This document shows positions 1-9,500 of a DNA stretch of 64,000 bases, one piece after another. Positions within the stretch are counted from its first letter, which is position 1. Every line of letters begins with the position of its first letter. The notes beneath the pieces are model-generated. The model saw only the letters and a program-made list of their open reading frames with translations. It was not told the origin of the DNA and made no database searches. Source of the DNA: Lodderomyces elongisporus. Taxonomy: Eukaryota > Ascomycota > Pichiomycetes > Serinales > Debaryomycetaceae. Location of the stretch: assembly GCF_030384665.1 (NCBI RefSeq), contig NC_083677.1:496001-560000 (forward strand), in the 5' to 3' direction. A program made the translations under genes and the position numbers.

Positions 1-2306
1 TCATATACGATACGGTATGTACCATTCTTTTTGGGGACCGCTGAAGGGATGGAGTAGTGACGTGCTTTCGATGGGATAATTAACCCTTGTTGGAGAAGCT
101 CGCGAGTGTTGTTGATGATGGCTTGTTCAGCATTAACTGCGTACTTCGGGTGTGGTCTGTTGGGCTTAATAATCGCATCTTTTCGAATGTTAATGACGTA
201 ATCAGTACTGCGCGCCGGAGGGAGTGTGAGCGTGGGCGCTTTACTCTTATACTGTTGAATCAAATGCGCAAAAAGTGGTGGTGTCGGATCAGGTGGTGGG
301 TCTAAATCGTCGGTACTGAAGATGAGTTGGTGTTCCTCCCCTTGAATGGTGGGGATGGTTTGACCATTTATCTCTAATCTCTTACCAACAACACAAAGAA
401 GTTCGTACTTTTCCCACCAATCCGCTCCAAGAAGAATAGGAGCGATCCTGGTTTCGTGAACAACGAAGGTGAAGCTAAATGGTGTATCGTGGTCTTTGAT
501 GTTGAAGTCGACGTCGACGGTAGGAGCAGTGACTGTGCGGGCGCCTTGACCGAAAGCTGCGAGATTAATACGTTGTGCTCGTGGTGAGGTGACAAGTCCA
601 AGGGAAGACACAAGTGCTGGGCTGATGAAGGAGAATGTTGATCCTTGGTCAAGGTAGCCCATTGTCTCTGGAACGTCAGCGGATTGCAAAAGGATGGGCA
701 CAAAGAAGGAGTGTTTGGCTTGGTTAGCTAAGGCAGCAGCAACATAACCCGTCTGTGAGTAATTTGTACTGTGCATCTTTGGAATAATACTGCTAGGAGT
801 GGTTGTCTCTGTCGTAGTTGACACAATGTTGGGTGTGACGAGTCGAGGGCGACCATTTCGTAAGTGGTGTTTGTTGTACGGCCTAGTGGAAGGTCTCTCA
901 GGAACATTAACAGCAAGGTCATACCAATTTGAATCAAGTAAACTCATTAACGTCCAGTAGGATTGTGTGGTGTCGTAGAGTGTCAGTATAACATTGTGTA
1001 TTGCTGGCTTGGAGAAAGCTGTTCTAAGTAAGGCTGGCATAACTGAATTGAAATGTTTATGAAGGTAGGGGATTTGATCAAGCTCGCGGAGAAGGTCTAA
1101 GGTTTCCTGATAATCCAGAACTGGAGTTTTGAACTCAAGAGCTGTTTGTCTAGCTTGTTCACTGAGGGTGTTGTAGACATCATTAGAGAGGCCCATTTTT
1201 ATGAACTCAGTTTGGAATTGCCATAAGGTAGTCATCCTAAGGAATTTACTTCTGCGAGATGTGAATGTGTTACGGTCGTTCCAGTTCCGGTTCTCGCTTG
1301 CTCTGATGATGGCACCGTATAACCGCTTAGGGTCGAAGCGAACCAACCGAATTTGTGGAAAAAGTGAATTAGCAAGAGCTTCACGGGAAATGAAGTCAAG
1401 GTCAACAAGTTGATAATCTCTGTAGTCTCTAGTGAGTGCTCGTGCACGAGACTCACGAAGCCACCGAGTTAGCTGAAACGGGAATAGGAAGATCCAACGA
1501 ATGAGCATCCAACAGAAGGTGATCAAGCGTGCATGCCAGGGTTGTCTGCCTGCTGGGATTTGAGCTCTTCCGTGTATTTGCGCGACTAACTCGGGGAGAG
1601 TTTCGATTACTATGCGAGTCGGTGAGTTGGACCCGTGGGTGATTTCAGTACGTATTGACGTGACAGGTGTATTGGCTGTTGGGGTCGTATTGTGATTAGT
1701 GACCCGTTTGGGTTGGGATGCTCTAATTGGCCAAGTAAGGATTGACCAAACCATTCTGAAAAAGGTAATGGAAGTGGTAAGTAAGATGAACGTAATGATA
1801 GGTAACGCCCATCCGGAAAGTATGTGGAACAACAGGGAACAGTAGGTAATCGTAATCTTGATAATATTGAAGGCGGTGATGAGCCAGTGAGGAGCAGCAG
1901 GGTCAAGTTTGACACTTTTGATGAAGGTGTCAAGTTCAGTGCCTAACAAATCGTCAAGGTGGAATTCCTGAAAGGAACGAGTGGTGTATTGGTACGTAAT
2001 GGTGGTGTAGTGAGTCCTGTACCAAGGAAGCCTAAGAGAAGTAACCACAGCTTGTGTGGTGTAGGTGGAGTTGTACCACCAGTCTGGAACAATGAGTTGT
2101 TGTTTCCAGATTTGTAAAGTCGTGAAAATGAATAGTGACCATTGGCGAACGACTGCAAAGTGTTCTGGGTCGTGTTGGTAAAGAAGGGATCCAACGAGAC
2201 CGGAGAGAGTGGCAATGAAGGCTGTGAAAGCTACGTTACGTTGAAAACGTATCGCAACTTGAGTAGCTCGGGTTTTAACCATCTGGTTAGGACCTCCATG
2301 TGACAT
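1..2306 (-). CDS. Gag-Pro-Pol polyprotein of a Ty3/gypsy element, N-terminal 768 residues (C-terminus outside window)
   Basis: I translated the minus strand in the frame whose codons have low coordinates divisible by 3 and found no stop from the ATG at 2306 to base 1. An in-frame stop (TAG, 2339-2337) lies just upstream of the ATG. Residues 1-280 contain about five hydrophobic stretches (roughly 25-43, 50-66, 141-163, 167-192, 261-279), strange for a Gag. Residues 550-556 hold the retropepsin-like site YLDQGS (Asp553), and 624-631 hold ILLGADWW, the second conserved block of retroviral-type proteases. From about 690 the RT begins (PKYAVNAEQ, then LLQQGLIIPS, then VPKKNGTYR). No CCHC zinc knuckle is visible before the protease. 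Gag, protease and RT share one frame, so no frameshift is needed up to RT. The retrotransposon assignment is firm; the role of the hydrophobic Gag region is unknown. Confidence 0.87.
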   Translation of the reverse strand, partial: MSHGGPNQMVKTRATQVAIRFQRNVAFTAFIATLSGLVGSLLYQHDPEHFAVVRQWSLFIFTTLQIWKQQLIVPDWWYNSTYTTQAVVTSLRLPWYRTHYTTITYQYTTRSFQEFHLDDLLGTELDTFIKSVKLDPAAPHWLITAFNIIKITITYCSLLFHILSGWALPIITFILLTTSITFFRMVWSILTWPIRASQPKRVTNHNTTPTANTPVTSIRTEITHGSNSPTRIVIETLPELVAQIHGRAQIPAGRQPWHARLITFCWMLIRWIFLFPFQLTRWLRESRARALTRDYRDYQLVDLDFISREALANSLFPQIRLVRFDPKRLYGAIIRASENRNWNDRNTFTSRRSKFLRMTTLWQFQTEFIKMGLSNDVYNTLSEQARQTALEFKTPVLDYQETLDLLRELDQIPYLHKHFNSVMPALLRTAFSKPAIHNVILTLYDTTQSYWTLMSLLDSNWYDLAVNVPERPSTRPYNKHHLRNGRPRLVTPNIVSTTTETTTPSSIIPKMHSTNYSQTGYVAAALANQAKHSFFVPILLQSADVPETMGYLDQGSTFSFISPALVSSLGLVTSPRAQRINLAAFGQGARTVTAPTVDVDFNIKDHDTPFSFTFVVHETRIAPILLGADWWEKYELLCVVGKRLEINGQTIPTIQGEEHQLIFSTDDLDPPPDPTPPLFAHLIQQYKSKAPTLTLPPARSTDYVINIRKDAIIKPNRPHPKYAVNAEQAIINNTRELLQQGLIIPSKARHYSIPSAVPKKNGTYRIVY
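2285..2298 (-). other. Primer-binding site candidate, glutamine-tRNA-like
   Basis: On the minus strand TGGAGGTCCTAACC follows the proposed LTR end with no gap. Its complement ends TAGGACC-T-CCA, which has the form of a 7-nt acceptor strand, discriminator base and CCA, and resembles the 3' end of yeast glutamine tRNA. The tRNA identity is recalled from the family, not checked against this genome. The site lies inside the polyprotein reading frame. Confidence 0.5.
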
Positions 2307-2655
2307 CTTGATCCGGGAAATAGCGTAAGTGTCAAACTAAAGGTTGATAGGGGTTCGAATGTATTAACTATCTAAGGAGGTAAGTACAGAGGAGGTCTAT
2401 CTAACTGGGATCTTGGTGGCTATTTAAGCTCTTCTCGACAACCTCAGAAGACGTAGCACAAAGCTTATCTCGAGAAATATCAGCTCTCTAATTGGCTATC
2501 GTATCTGCAGTTCGCTAGTCTGATGCCCAGAGGCGGACATACTCGAGGCGGCAAGATGCTAAGGCGTTTCAGGCGTTCTACAAGAGGTTAGTAAGGGAGC
2601 TACTTATAGGTTGGTAGCGAGCTTAATCACGACGTAGATGCCCTGTATGCGACAC
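2299..2655 (-). repeat. 5' LTR of the left retrotransposon (proposed limits)
   Basis: Read on the minus strand the proposed LTR starts TGTCGCATAC (2655) and ends ATGTCACA (2299), directly followed by a primer-binding-site candidate beginning TGG. A TATA-like TTAAATA sits near 2424-2429. To its right the DNA turns to A/T-rich spacer. The partner LTR is outside the window, so the limits rest on the TG...CA ends and the adjoining binding site. The polyprotein ATG (2306-2304) then falls inside the LTR, as TYA does in Ty1. Confidence 0.55.
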
Positions 2656-3259
2656 TTACCTGATCAATTAATGTCATGATGACTAGGTTTTTTGCAAAAA
2701 AGAAAAAGGGTAAACATTCTATCTCATCAAATATCCTTGCTCTCAAAGATTCAGTGTCCAATTACTTTCAAATTTATCTACTACACTAAATTAATTAGTT
2801 TCAATGGGTACTTGTTCAATCTCCTACTTTAGCACTCAACTTTGAAATTCATGATCTCATGACCGCTTTGAGGCAAAAAAAAAAAAAAAAAATTACGGCT
2901 AAAAAAAAAAAATTTACAATGCCTCGAAGCAGGCCAAAAAATTTTTTTTTTTTTTTCTCTTTCTCCAAGAACAGATCGTAGAGACCGAAATTTCAACATT
3001 CAACAAAAAAGGAACAAAAAATTTATCCTCTCACCAAGTCCGATATACATCAATTTAATCACAACCATATATACTTATAGTTTTTATTATCACTCATAGC
3101 TGAAGGGAGTGAGACGAAAATTCTGAGATTACGAGATTTTTTTGATTGATTAGACAAGAGAACATCAACAAGATTACCGTTACTAAGATCCACGCCACCA
3201 CCACCACCACCACTACCACAACCACTACTATTATCTTTACTATATAACACAAGACGATC
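2656..3259. promoter_or_regulatory. Spacer between the left LTR and DEF1; DEF1 promoter and leader
   Basis: A/T-rich, no gene seen. It holds long A and T runs (about 2875-2892, 2901-2912, 2941-2956) and an inverted repeat, GCTTTGAGGC at 2865-2874 with GCCTCGAAGC at 2921-2930, which can form a 10-bp RNA stem with one G-U pair around an A-rich loop. A CCACCACC run (about 3194-3217) precedes the DEF1 start. Confidence 0.5.
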
Positions 3260-5572
3260 ATGTCAACGACACAGCGAAAGAGCTTTAAGAACCAGCTGAA
3301 AAGGTTCAACAATGAAACTAGTGGCAGCACAAACAGCACCAATAGCAATGCTTCTCCAGAGCTAACCAGCTTGACGGAAATGTTCCCAGACTGGGAATCT
3401 GATGAGTTAAACTCGTTATTACAAGAGAAGAGAAACTCGCTTGAAGTGGTGATTGACTTGATTGTGAATAACAAAGTTTCTAAATGGGAACCTATCAAGA
3501 AAGAAAAGAAGGAGAAAAAAGTAAAGGACGACACAGACGGCTTCCAGGCAAACAATACCACATCTTCAACTCACCTGGGTTCACAAAGTGGCAAGCCATT
3601 CAACAAATTTAAATCTTCAAACAAGCCACCAAGAAAACAAGGCAATGTCACAAAGAAACCAATAAAAAGCACATCGGACAACAATAAGCCAACAACATCT
3701 ACTTCAAACGGTGCAGAAAAGAGCAAAGAATCAAGTGCATCTGGATCTTGGGCATCAGCTTTGGGCGAGGATACTGCCAAGCCAGCTACTTCTAAAAATA
3801 CTAAACCTACTACAGAATTGGAGAAAGCTCCAGAGCAGGACTCTAACAAAGACGAAACTCCACTGGAATCTGAACAAAAGCAACAAGAGCCACAAGAACA
3901 AGCAGAGCAAAAGCCAAAGACGACAGCAAGCGCCACCACTACTTCAGAACCTGCTCCAAAACCTGTTTTGAAAGAGGCTGTGATTCCTTCTTTAAACCAA
4001 GGATCCTGGGCTTCGGCAATCACACCAAAGACAAAACCAAAACCAAAGCCTAAGGCGGTCAAAACTGCTCCATCTCCAACACAAGCCACGGAACCAGCTC
4101 AACAACAACAACAACAACAACAATCTGAGCAATCCGAACAATCTGAACAACCTGAACAACCACAAACTTCTCAAGCTGACCAGAATGAAAGTGTTTCTAA
4201 ACCAGAGGAGCCGGTGGTTTCTGAATCACAAACATCTGCGCAGGAGAAAACACTGGAAATTCAAGAACCAGTTGCTTCTGCAGCTGCTTCTGCAGCTCAA
4301 GCTCCTGCTTCATCATCCTCCGCTGTTGAAGCTGGTGCACAAGGTCCTCAAGTAGTGTTGCCAACTTCCCTGCAAGGCGTTAACTCTGTCGGTATCAGCT
4401 TTGGCTCATTATCTCTTGGTGAAGAAGAACCAAAAGATTCCCACAAAGATCTTAGAGAACAATTTGACCAAACTCAACAAAAGTACGAGCAACCACAAGA
4501 GCAACCTCAACCTCAACAACAACAACAACAACAAGCACAAGCACCAGCACCATCACAACAACAACAACAACAACAACAACGTTACGACTTGTATGAGCAA
4601 CAACCACAACAAAGCACCAACTACCAACAACAACCACAACAACCACAACAATCACAACAATCACAACAACCACAACAACAAGGACAAGGTCAATTTGGTA
4701 AGCACGCTTCTCAGCAAAGTGTTCCATCCCAAGGTCAAGTTCCACAACAATCGCAACCTACTCAGCAACAATACGATTACTACTCACAATTCCAACAACA
4801 ACAATATCCACAACAAGCTGGACAGCCTGGTGCTCAGTTTGGAGGATACCCCGCTTACGACTACAGTGCTTTTAACCAACAAGCATATGCTGCTTCACCA
4901 GCCAATGCACATGCAGCCACGACCGGCTCTGCTGCTGCTTACAACCAATACGCCCAGCAATCAGTCGGTGCTGCCGACAGTACTCAAAGCCCAGTTTCTG
5001 CCCAGAATGTATTGCAACAACAGCAAGCTCAACAACAACAACAACAAATTCCTACACCATTTGGCTACCCATACTACAACTACTACTATAATAACCCATA
5101 CTTTGGAGGCGCTGGTGGTTTAGGTAACAATGGTTTTGCTTCAGCAAACACCGGATCTATTGGACAACAAACACAGCAAGGTGCACAACAAGCATCTCAA
5201 CAACTGAATGTGCCATCTGCCACTCAGCCATCGGGTGTATCTGCAAACGGATTTGGAGCTCAGCAACAATACTACAATCCTAACCAATACTCTAACAGAT
5301 ATCCAGGTTACTCATACCCTCCACAACCTCAACAGCAGCAACAGCCAGGTCAACAGCAACATCAACAACAGCCAGGTCAACATGCCGGACAATCAGCCAC
5401 TGGTTCGGAAAGTGATGCTGCACAACAGGGTCAAGGACAAGGACAAGGTCAACAATCCCACCCACAATCAGGAGCTCCTCAACAACCAGTTGTACCTCAA
5501 TATGGTGCTTACCAACAATATCCTCAATACGGATACCAAGACACAACTCAATACCGTGGAGGTTGGTACTAA
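3260..5572 (+). CDS. DEF1: Def1-like RNA polymerase II degradation factor / CUE-domain polyQ protein
   Basis: Residues 34-77 fit a CUE ubiquitin-binding domain (ELTSLTEMFPDWESDEL..., then a conserved LEVVIDLIVN helix). Everything after about 120 is low complexity: Lys/Ser/Thr/Glu-rich to about 330, then Gln-rich with CAA runs and Tyr/Pro/Gly-rich C-terminal segments ending YRGGWY. This is the architecture of Def1, which in S. cerevisiae links stalled RNA polymerase II to ubiquitin ligases and is processed by the proteasome to release its N-terminal part from the cytoplasm; the Candida albicans orthologue is also tied to hyphal extension. The length (770 aa) is close to the family norm. The ATG chosen is the first in frame and directly precedes the CUE region. 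Glutamine tracts are likely to vary in length between strains. Function by family; sequence evidence strong for CUE plus Q-rich tail. Confidence 0.88.
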   Translation: MSTTQRKSFKNQLKRFNNETSGSTNSTNSNASPELTSLTEMFPDWESDELNSLLQEKRNSLEVVIDLIVNNKVSKWEPIKKEKKEKKVKDDTDGFQANNTTSSTHLGSQSGKPFNKFKSSNKPPRKQGNVTKKPIKSTSDNNKPTTSTSNGAEKSKESSASGSWASALGEDTAKPATSKNTKPTTELEKAPEQDSNKDETPLESEQKQQEPQEQAEQKPKTTASATTTSEPAPKPVLKEAVIPSLNQGSWASAITPKTKPKPKPKAVKTAPSPTQATEPAQQQQQQQQSEQSEQSEQPEQPQTSQADQNESVSKPEEPVVSESQTSAQEKTLEIQEPVASAAASAAQAPASSSSAVEAGAQGPQVVLPTSLQGVNSVGISFGSLSLGEEEPKDSHKDLREQFDQTQQKYEQPQEQPQPQQQQQQQAQAPAPSQQQQQQQQRYDLYEQQPQQSTNYQQQPQQPQQSQQSQQPQQQGQGQFGKHASQQSVPSQGQVPQQSQPTQQQYDYYSQFQQQQYPQQAGQPGAQFGGYPAYDYSAFNQQAYAASPANAHAATTGSAAAYNQYAQQSVGAADSTQSPVSAQNVLQQQQAQQQQQQIPTPFGYPYYNYYYNNPYFGGAGGLGNNGFASANTGSIGQQTQQGAQQASQQLNVPSATQPSGVSANGFGAQQQYYNPNQYSNRYPGYSYPPQPQQQQQPGQQQHQQQPGQHAGQSATGSESDAAQQGQGQGQGQQSHPQSGAPQQPVVPQYGAYQQYPQYGYQDTTQYRGGWY

Positions 5573-6307
5573 TTTTTTTAGTAGAGAAAGCAATTTTTTA
5601 TAATGAAGGGCTTTCATCGTAAATAATTTATGTAGTAGAGTATTCGAATATATAAAGGACAAAATAAAGGAATAAAGATTTTAAATAAAGAAACAAATAA
5701 ACAAACAGATAAATAAAAAAGTAAATAAATAAAAATCTGAATAGAGAACAAGATGAAAACCATTGAGAATTAAAAAGCCCTTGGCAGCAAAAATTGGTTC
5801 TCATTCGATTGGCAATGGTGTCTACTTTTGTTTTTCTTTTATCATTTAATCTTAAATTATGATTTTTTTTTTTTGTCAGAGTTGGAAAGAAAAACTCATA
5901 GTTAATTTAAATTTACAGGTGCTTGAGAACATACAAAGACAAGGTCTTGTAGCTTTGATGCTTGTAATATCTTTCCAGTATTAGTAAAAAAATTGTAAAT
6001 TCTATTATTTATTTATTTATCCAACTCGTACGTTATGCAGAGATATCAAAGATTTAGAAGTAATTTTGCATTAATATTTCATAATTTGCTATCTGTCCAT
6101 CTATTTAGAGAGCAACCGATTGGATCATATCGAGTAAAGTGATAAAGCAGTAAGTTTCCATACAGTGGGTAATGGGTGACGAAGTTGCAAATAAATGTCG
6201 CACCTTGTTACTGAAAGAAAGAGTTGTTTTCGGCGGAAGGCGGTAATTGCTGCTACCACCATTTAACAATGCTACAGCAGCCACAACTAATCCGATAATA
6301 AAAGACT

Positions 6308-6343
<36 letters not shown>

Positions 6344-6562
6344 GAAGCACATTCGAACACTACGGTACACATATACCCTTTTTTATCTTTACAAGCTCGT
6401 TTTACGCTCATGTGAATACACCTAATAGCAAACTGCAAACTCCCCTTTCGATACTAGTGACTTCTACATAAACTAGGGTAAATCCTTTAAACATTTTTAA
6501 AGCAAAGATAAGTTATTTGACATTGAAAGAATTAAATTGCAATAGTACATTTCAACCAAAAA
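5573..6562. other. Spacer DEF1-ATG11
   Basis: Holds the DEF1 3' end (A/T-rich, repeated AAATAAA/AATAAA-type motifs at 5660-5730) and the ATG11 promoter. A (GAAA)n microsatellite lies at about 6310-6345. No gene supported; a 61-codon minus-strand frame across the microsatellite is low-complexity noise. Confidence 0.5.
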
Positions 6563-9500
6563 ATGTCCACGATATCATATTTGACTGTTTACAACGCACA
6601 CAACGGTGTATCCATCAAAATACCCAAACCCATTAGATTCCATAGTCTCGGCAACTTTAAAGAGTATTTGATCCAAGCCTTTTCTATTGATGGCGTAGAG
6701 AATTTGTTTCTACTAAGTTCATTTGGCATCAAAGTAAATTTCAACCATATAAATGAAACTAGCGATGTTTTGGTATTTGATAAGAGATTATTCGCTGACA
6801 AGATTGATCAAAGAGTTTTACAAGGATACTTGAGCGACTCAAATTACCAGAATAAAAGAACTAAAAAAATAGATGCCCTGCCGTTAAGAACAGAAACAGC
6901 AGCAACAACAACATTCGAGACACCATCATTGTCAGTAGCCAACGCGGTTGTGAACGAACAGAATTTACAGGGTATTCTCCGGGTTTATAATAACTGGGCT
7001 CGAAACTTGCTAGACGAGTGTAACAGGATAGGAGAAGAATGTTCTAGTCTAATTAAGCAAATCAATGCTATATTTCAATCATTAACATCAATCTTACAAT
7101 TTGCTGGCAAGTTTATTGATGACATTACCCAAGGATTTTACCACCATTATAACTATGTCAAATTACTCAATTACAAAAATGCTCACTCACATCTACTGGC
7201 GAATTTCAAGACATTGCAACAATTTCCTCCAGTTATGGTTAATGGCAGTCATATAAATTTAGTAGACTTTATTGAATACAAAAGTCTCAAAATGTCTGCA
7301 GACCATAATCTGAAACATCTTCCTGTTGTGGTTAAGCAGTTTGAAGATTTGAAACGTGTAACAAAGGAAGTTGATGATAGTCGTCATAGGGTTGACCAAG
7401 CGATTGAAGAATTAAGAGGCGAATCAATTAAAAAATTCAAGAGTCTCAAGAGCGATGAGTTGTTACAAAATGTTCGCTCAACGGTGCAAAGTATTCTTGA
7501 AAAGAGCTCAGAATTAGAGTCTACCGCCATTGTGCAATTAAAACAATTCTATAGTACCCAAAAGAACCAAACCTCGAAAGCTTTAGAGGAAATGGCCTTT
7601 CAGATGCAATCGAACTTGAATGATTTACTAGATTTTAGAAAAAGGCTCACAAAGGAAGGACCAACACTTTTCAGAACTATTGCGAATATACAGTTGAGGA
7701 TGGTAAATTTTAGAACTGCTTATAAGTCACTTGCTGAGGAACAAAGAAGTGAACAAATAGGCAGACAAGCAGACAAGCAACCATCTAGTGCCAATGATAG
7801 CATAAAAAATATTGCTGATATTAAAATTCACGATGATAGGCTTACATTAGTAAAAGACTTGCCCTTGATTTTTGGATATTGTTTAATAGAAAGGAGAAGA
7901 CAATATGAATGGAATGATTTTTTTGCAAAAGGGATCGTTGACAATGTTTCTGAGCAATTGGCAAGCATAGTCGATGCCGAAAATAACGCTCGTAAATTAT
8001 GGAACCTCAGATATGGGATGGAAAAATTGTCAATAATTAAACCTCGACAACAACTTCGAGAGCTACTCCTACAACAACAACAACAACAACAACAGCAGCA
8101 TCAGCAGCAGCTGCTGCAATACACGGTACTACTGTCCCGAATACCTTTTGTTGATATATCATTTTCTGGCAAAAGCAATATTAATGTACCTATACTTGAA
8201 GGTATAGATGTGCAGAGGGATGATATTTTGAAATATATACAACTTATTGAGGAGTCTTCCTTTGGGCAGACATGTGCCGAGCAGCTCCGAAAGAGGTATT
8301 CAGAAATGAAAGCATCAACTGAAACGATGAAGTACATTACAAGAGGAGTCTCTTCCTTGAGACATATTAAACTATCAAGTCCAAAGACCGATGGTAGTGG
8401 GCCAGGCGATGGAAGCAGAAGCGATATGAATGTTAATGCGGTGGAAGCAGAATATACTGTAGTACGAGAGCTCAAGTCCCGAATCAATAAGCTAGAAAGC
8501 CTACTTCATCAATACCAATATCGCAACATCAACAGTTGGCCAGTGACACGGAATAACCTGGATAATAGGATGAGTCTTATTGTGGATTCAAAGCAAATAG
8601 CTTCGCAAACCCCGCTCACAGACCCGACTAAACTTCTCTCAAGAAATCCATCAACATCAAGAAACGGAGGATCTCAACCGAGCTCAGCCCACTCTCAAGA
8701 GGTTCAGGGAGCTCATGGACTTGAATCTTCTTCTATTGATAAGCATCTCGATAATATCAAGTTGCGGAAAATTAATTCAGATCTAAAAGCAACCAACGAA
8801 ACGCTTTTGAAGGATATCGCAGTGAAGGACCAAGAAATTGCACAGCTACAATTGCAAATAGAAGACATGAAAGTCTCGCACAATAATAAGGTTAATAAAT
8901 TGAATCAAGTTATTGAGGATGGTGAAGAAAAGCTTAGACTTCAGAAACTAGAATCTAAATTAGACAAGAAGGAGGTTGAGAATCTCGAGAGCAAAGTTAC
9001 TGCAAAGAATGCCCAAATACGTGATTTGACGGATGAAAAAACTGCTGAAGCTAATCTCGTTGCCGATTTAAAACATAAATTGGAGCAGCTGACTAAACTT
9101 GTTTCTGCTCTTCGCAATGAATTAAACGATTCGTCCAAGATGAAAAATGACCTTTTATCAAATATGTCGTCAAAGGAGGCGGAGTTTGCACTTGAGCGCA
9201 ACAAGTATATTGAAGATATTGCTAGGTGGAAGGCTAAATTTGAAGAAGCCAGCGATGATTATGAGAATTTGATGGAGTTGACTCAAACAAAACAATTAAA
9301 GCACGAAAGTGTTGTGGATGATCTATATAAAACCAGTATTAATTTTATGACAATTATCAAGTTTCTTGTTGGTAAGTTGTATGACAACTTTAGGGAAACT
9401 TGTGTTATATTGGAGTCAATGGGATTGCTTTTGGTGAAGGAGGATAAAATTTATAAGATTAAGCGCGTTAAGGGGCTCAAGTCAAAAAAATTGAGCAATG

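Larger units (their letters stand above)
1..2655 (-). mobile_element. Ty3/gypsy-type LTR retrotransposon, 5' part, truncated by the window edge
   Basis: The element reads right to left: an LTR at about 2299-2655, then a gag-pro-pol frame that is open to base 1. Order Gag-like region, aspartic protease, start of reverse transcriptase is seen directly. The start of RT (about residues 700-768) carries the spacing and motif of Ty3/gypsy enzymes, ending in a VPKKNGTYRIVYD segment. The rest of RT, RNase H, integrase and the second LTR must lie to the left of the window if the element is complete. Nothing in the visible 2.3 kb is broken. The family differs from the complete element at 46600-55253. 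Confidence 0.88.

Noticed and set aside
374..2215. Five ATG-to-stop frames on the minus strand in one phase (374-703, 728-937, 1232-1456, 1610-1933, 1943-2215)
   Set aside because: They are shadows. The true frame is the neighbouring phase, which is open for the full 2.3 kb and contains protease and RT motifs.
2350..2365. GGGGTTCGAATG resembling a tRNA T-loop in the left LTR
   Set aside because: No complementary stem, no acceptor stem; it lies within the LTR.
2645..2700. ACTTACCT and TGATGA motifs resembling U1 snRNA 5' end or a C/D-box
   Set aside because: They sit at the LTR boundary with no further match to U1 and no D box in the right place.
4401..5123. 240-codon plus-strand frame inside DEF1
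   Set aside because: Asn/His-rich product of CAA repeats read in another phase.
6330..6365. CATTCGAACAC resembling a tRNA T-loop
   Set aside because: The flanking bases do not form a T-stem, and no A box or acceptor stem is present.
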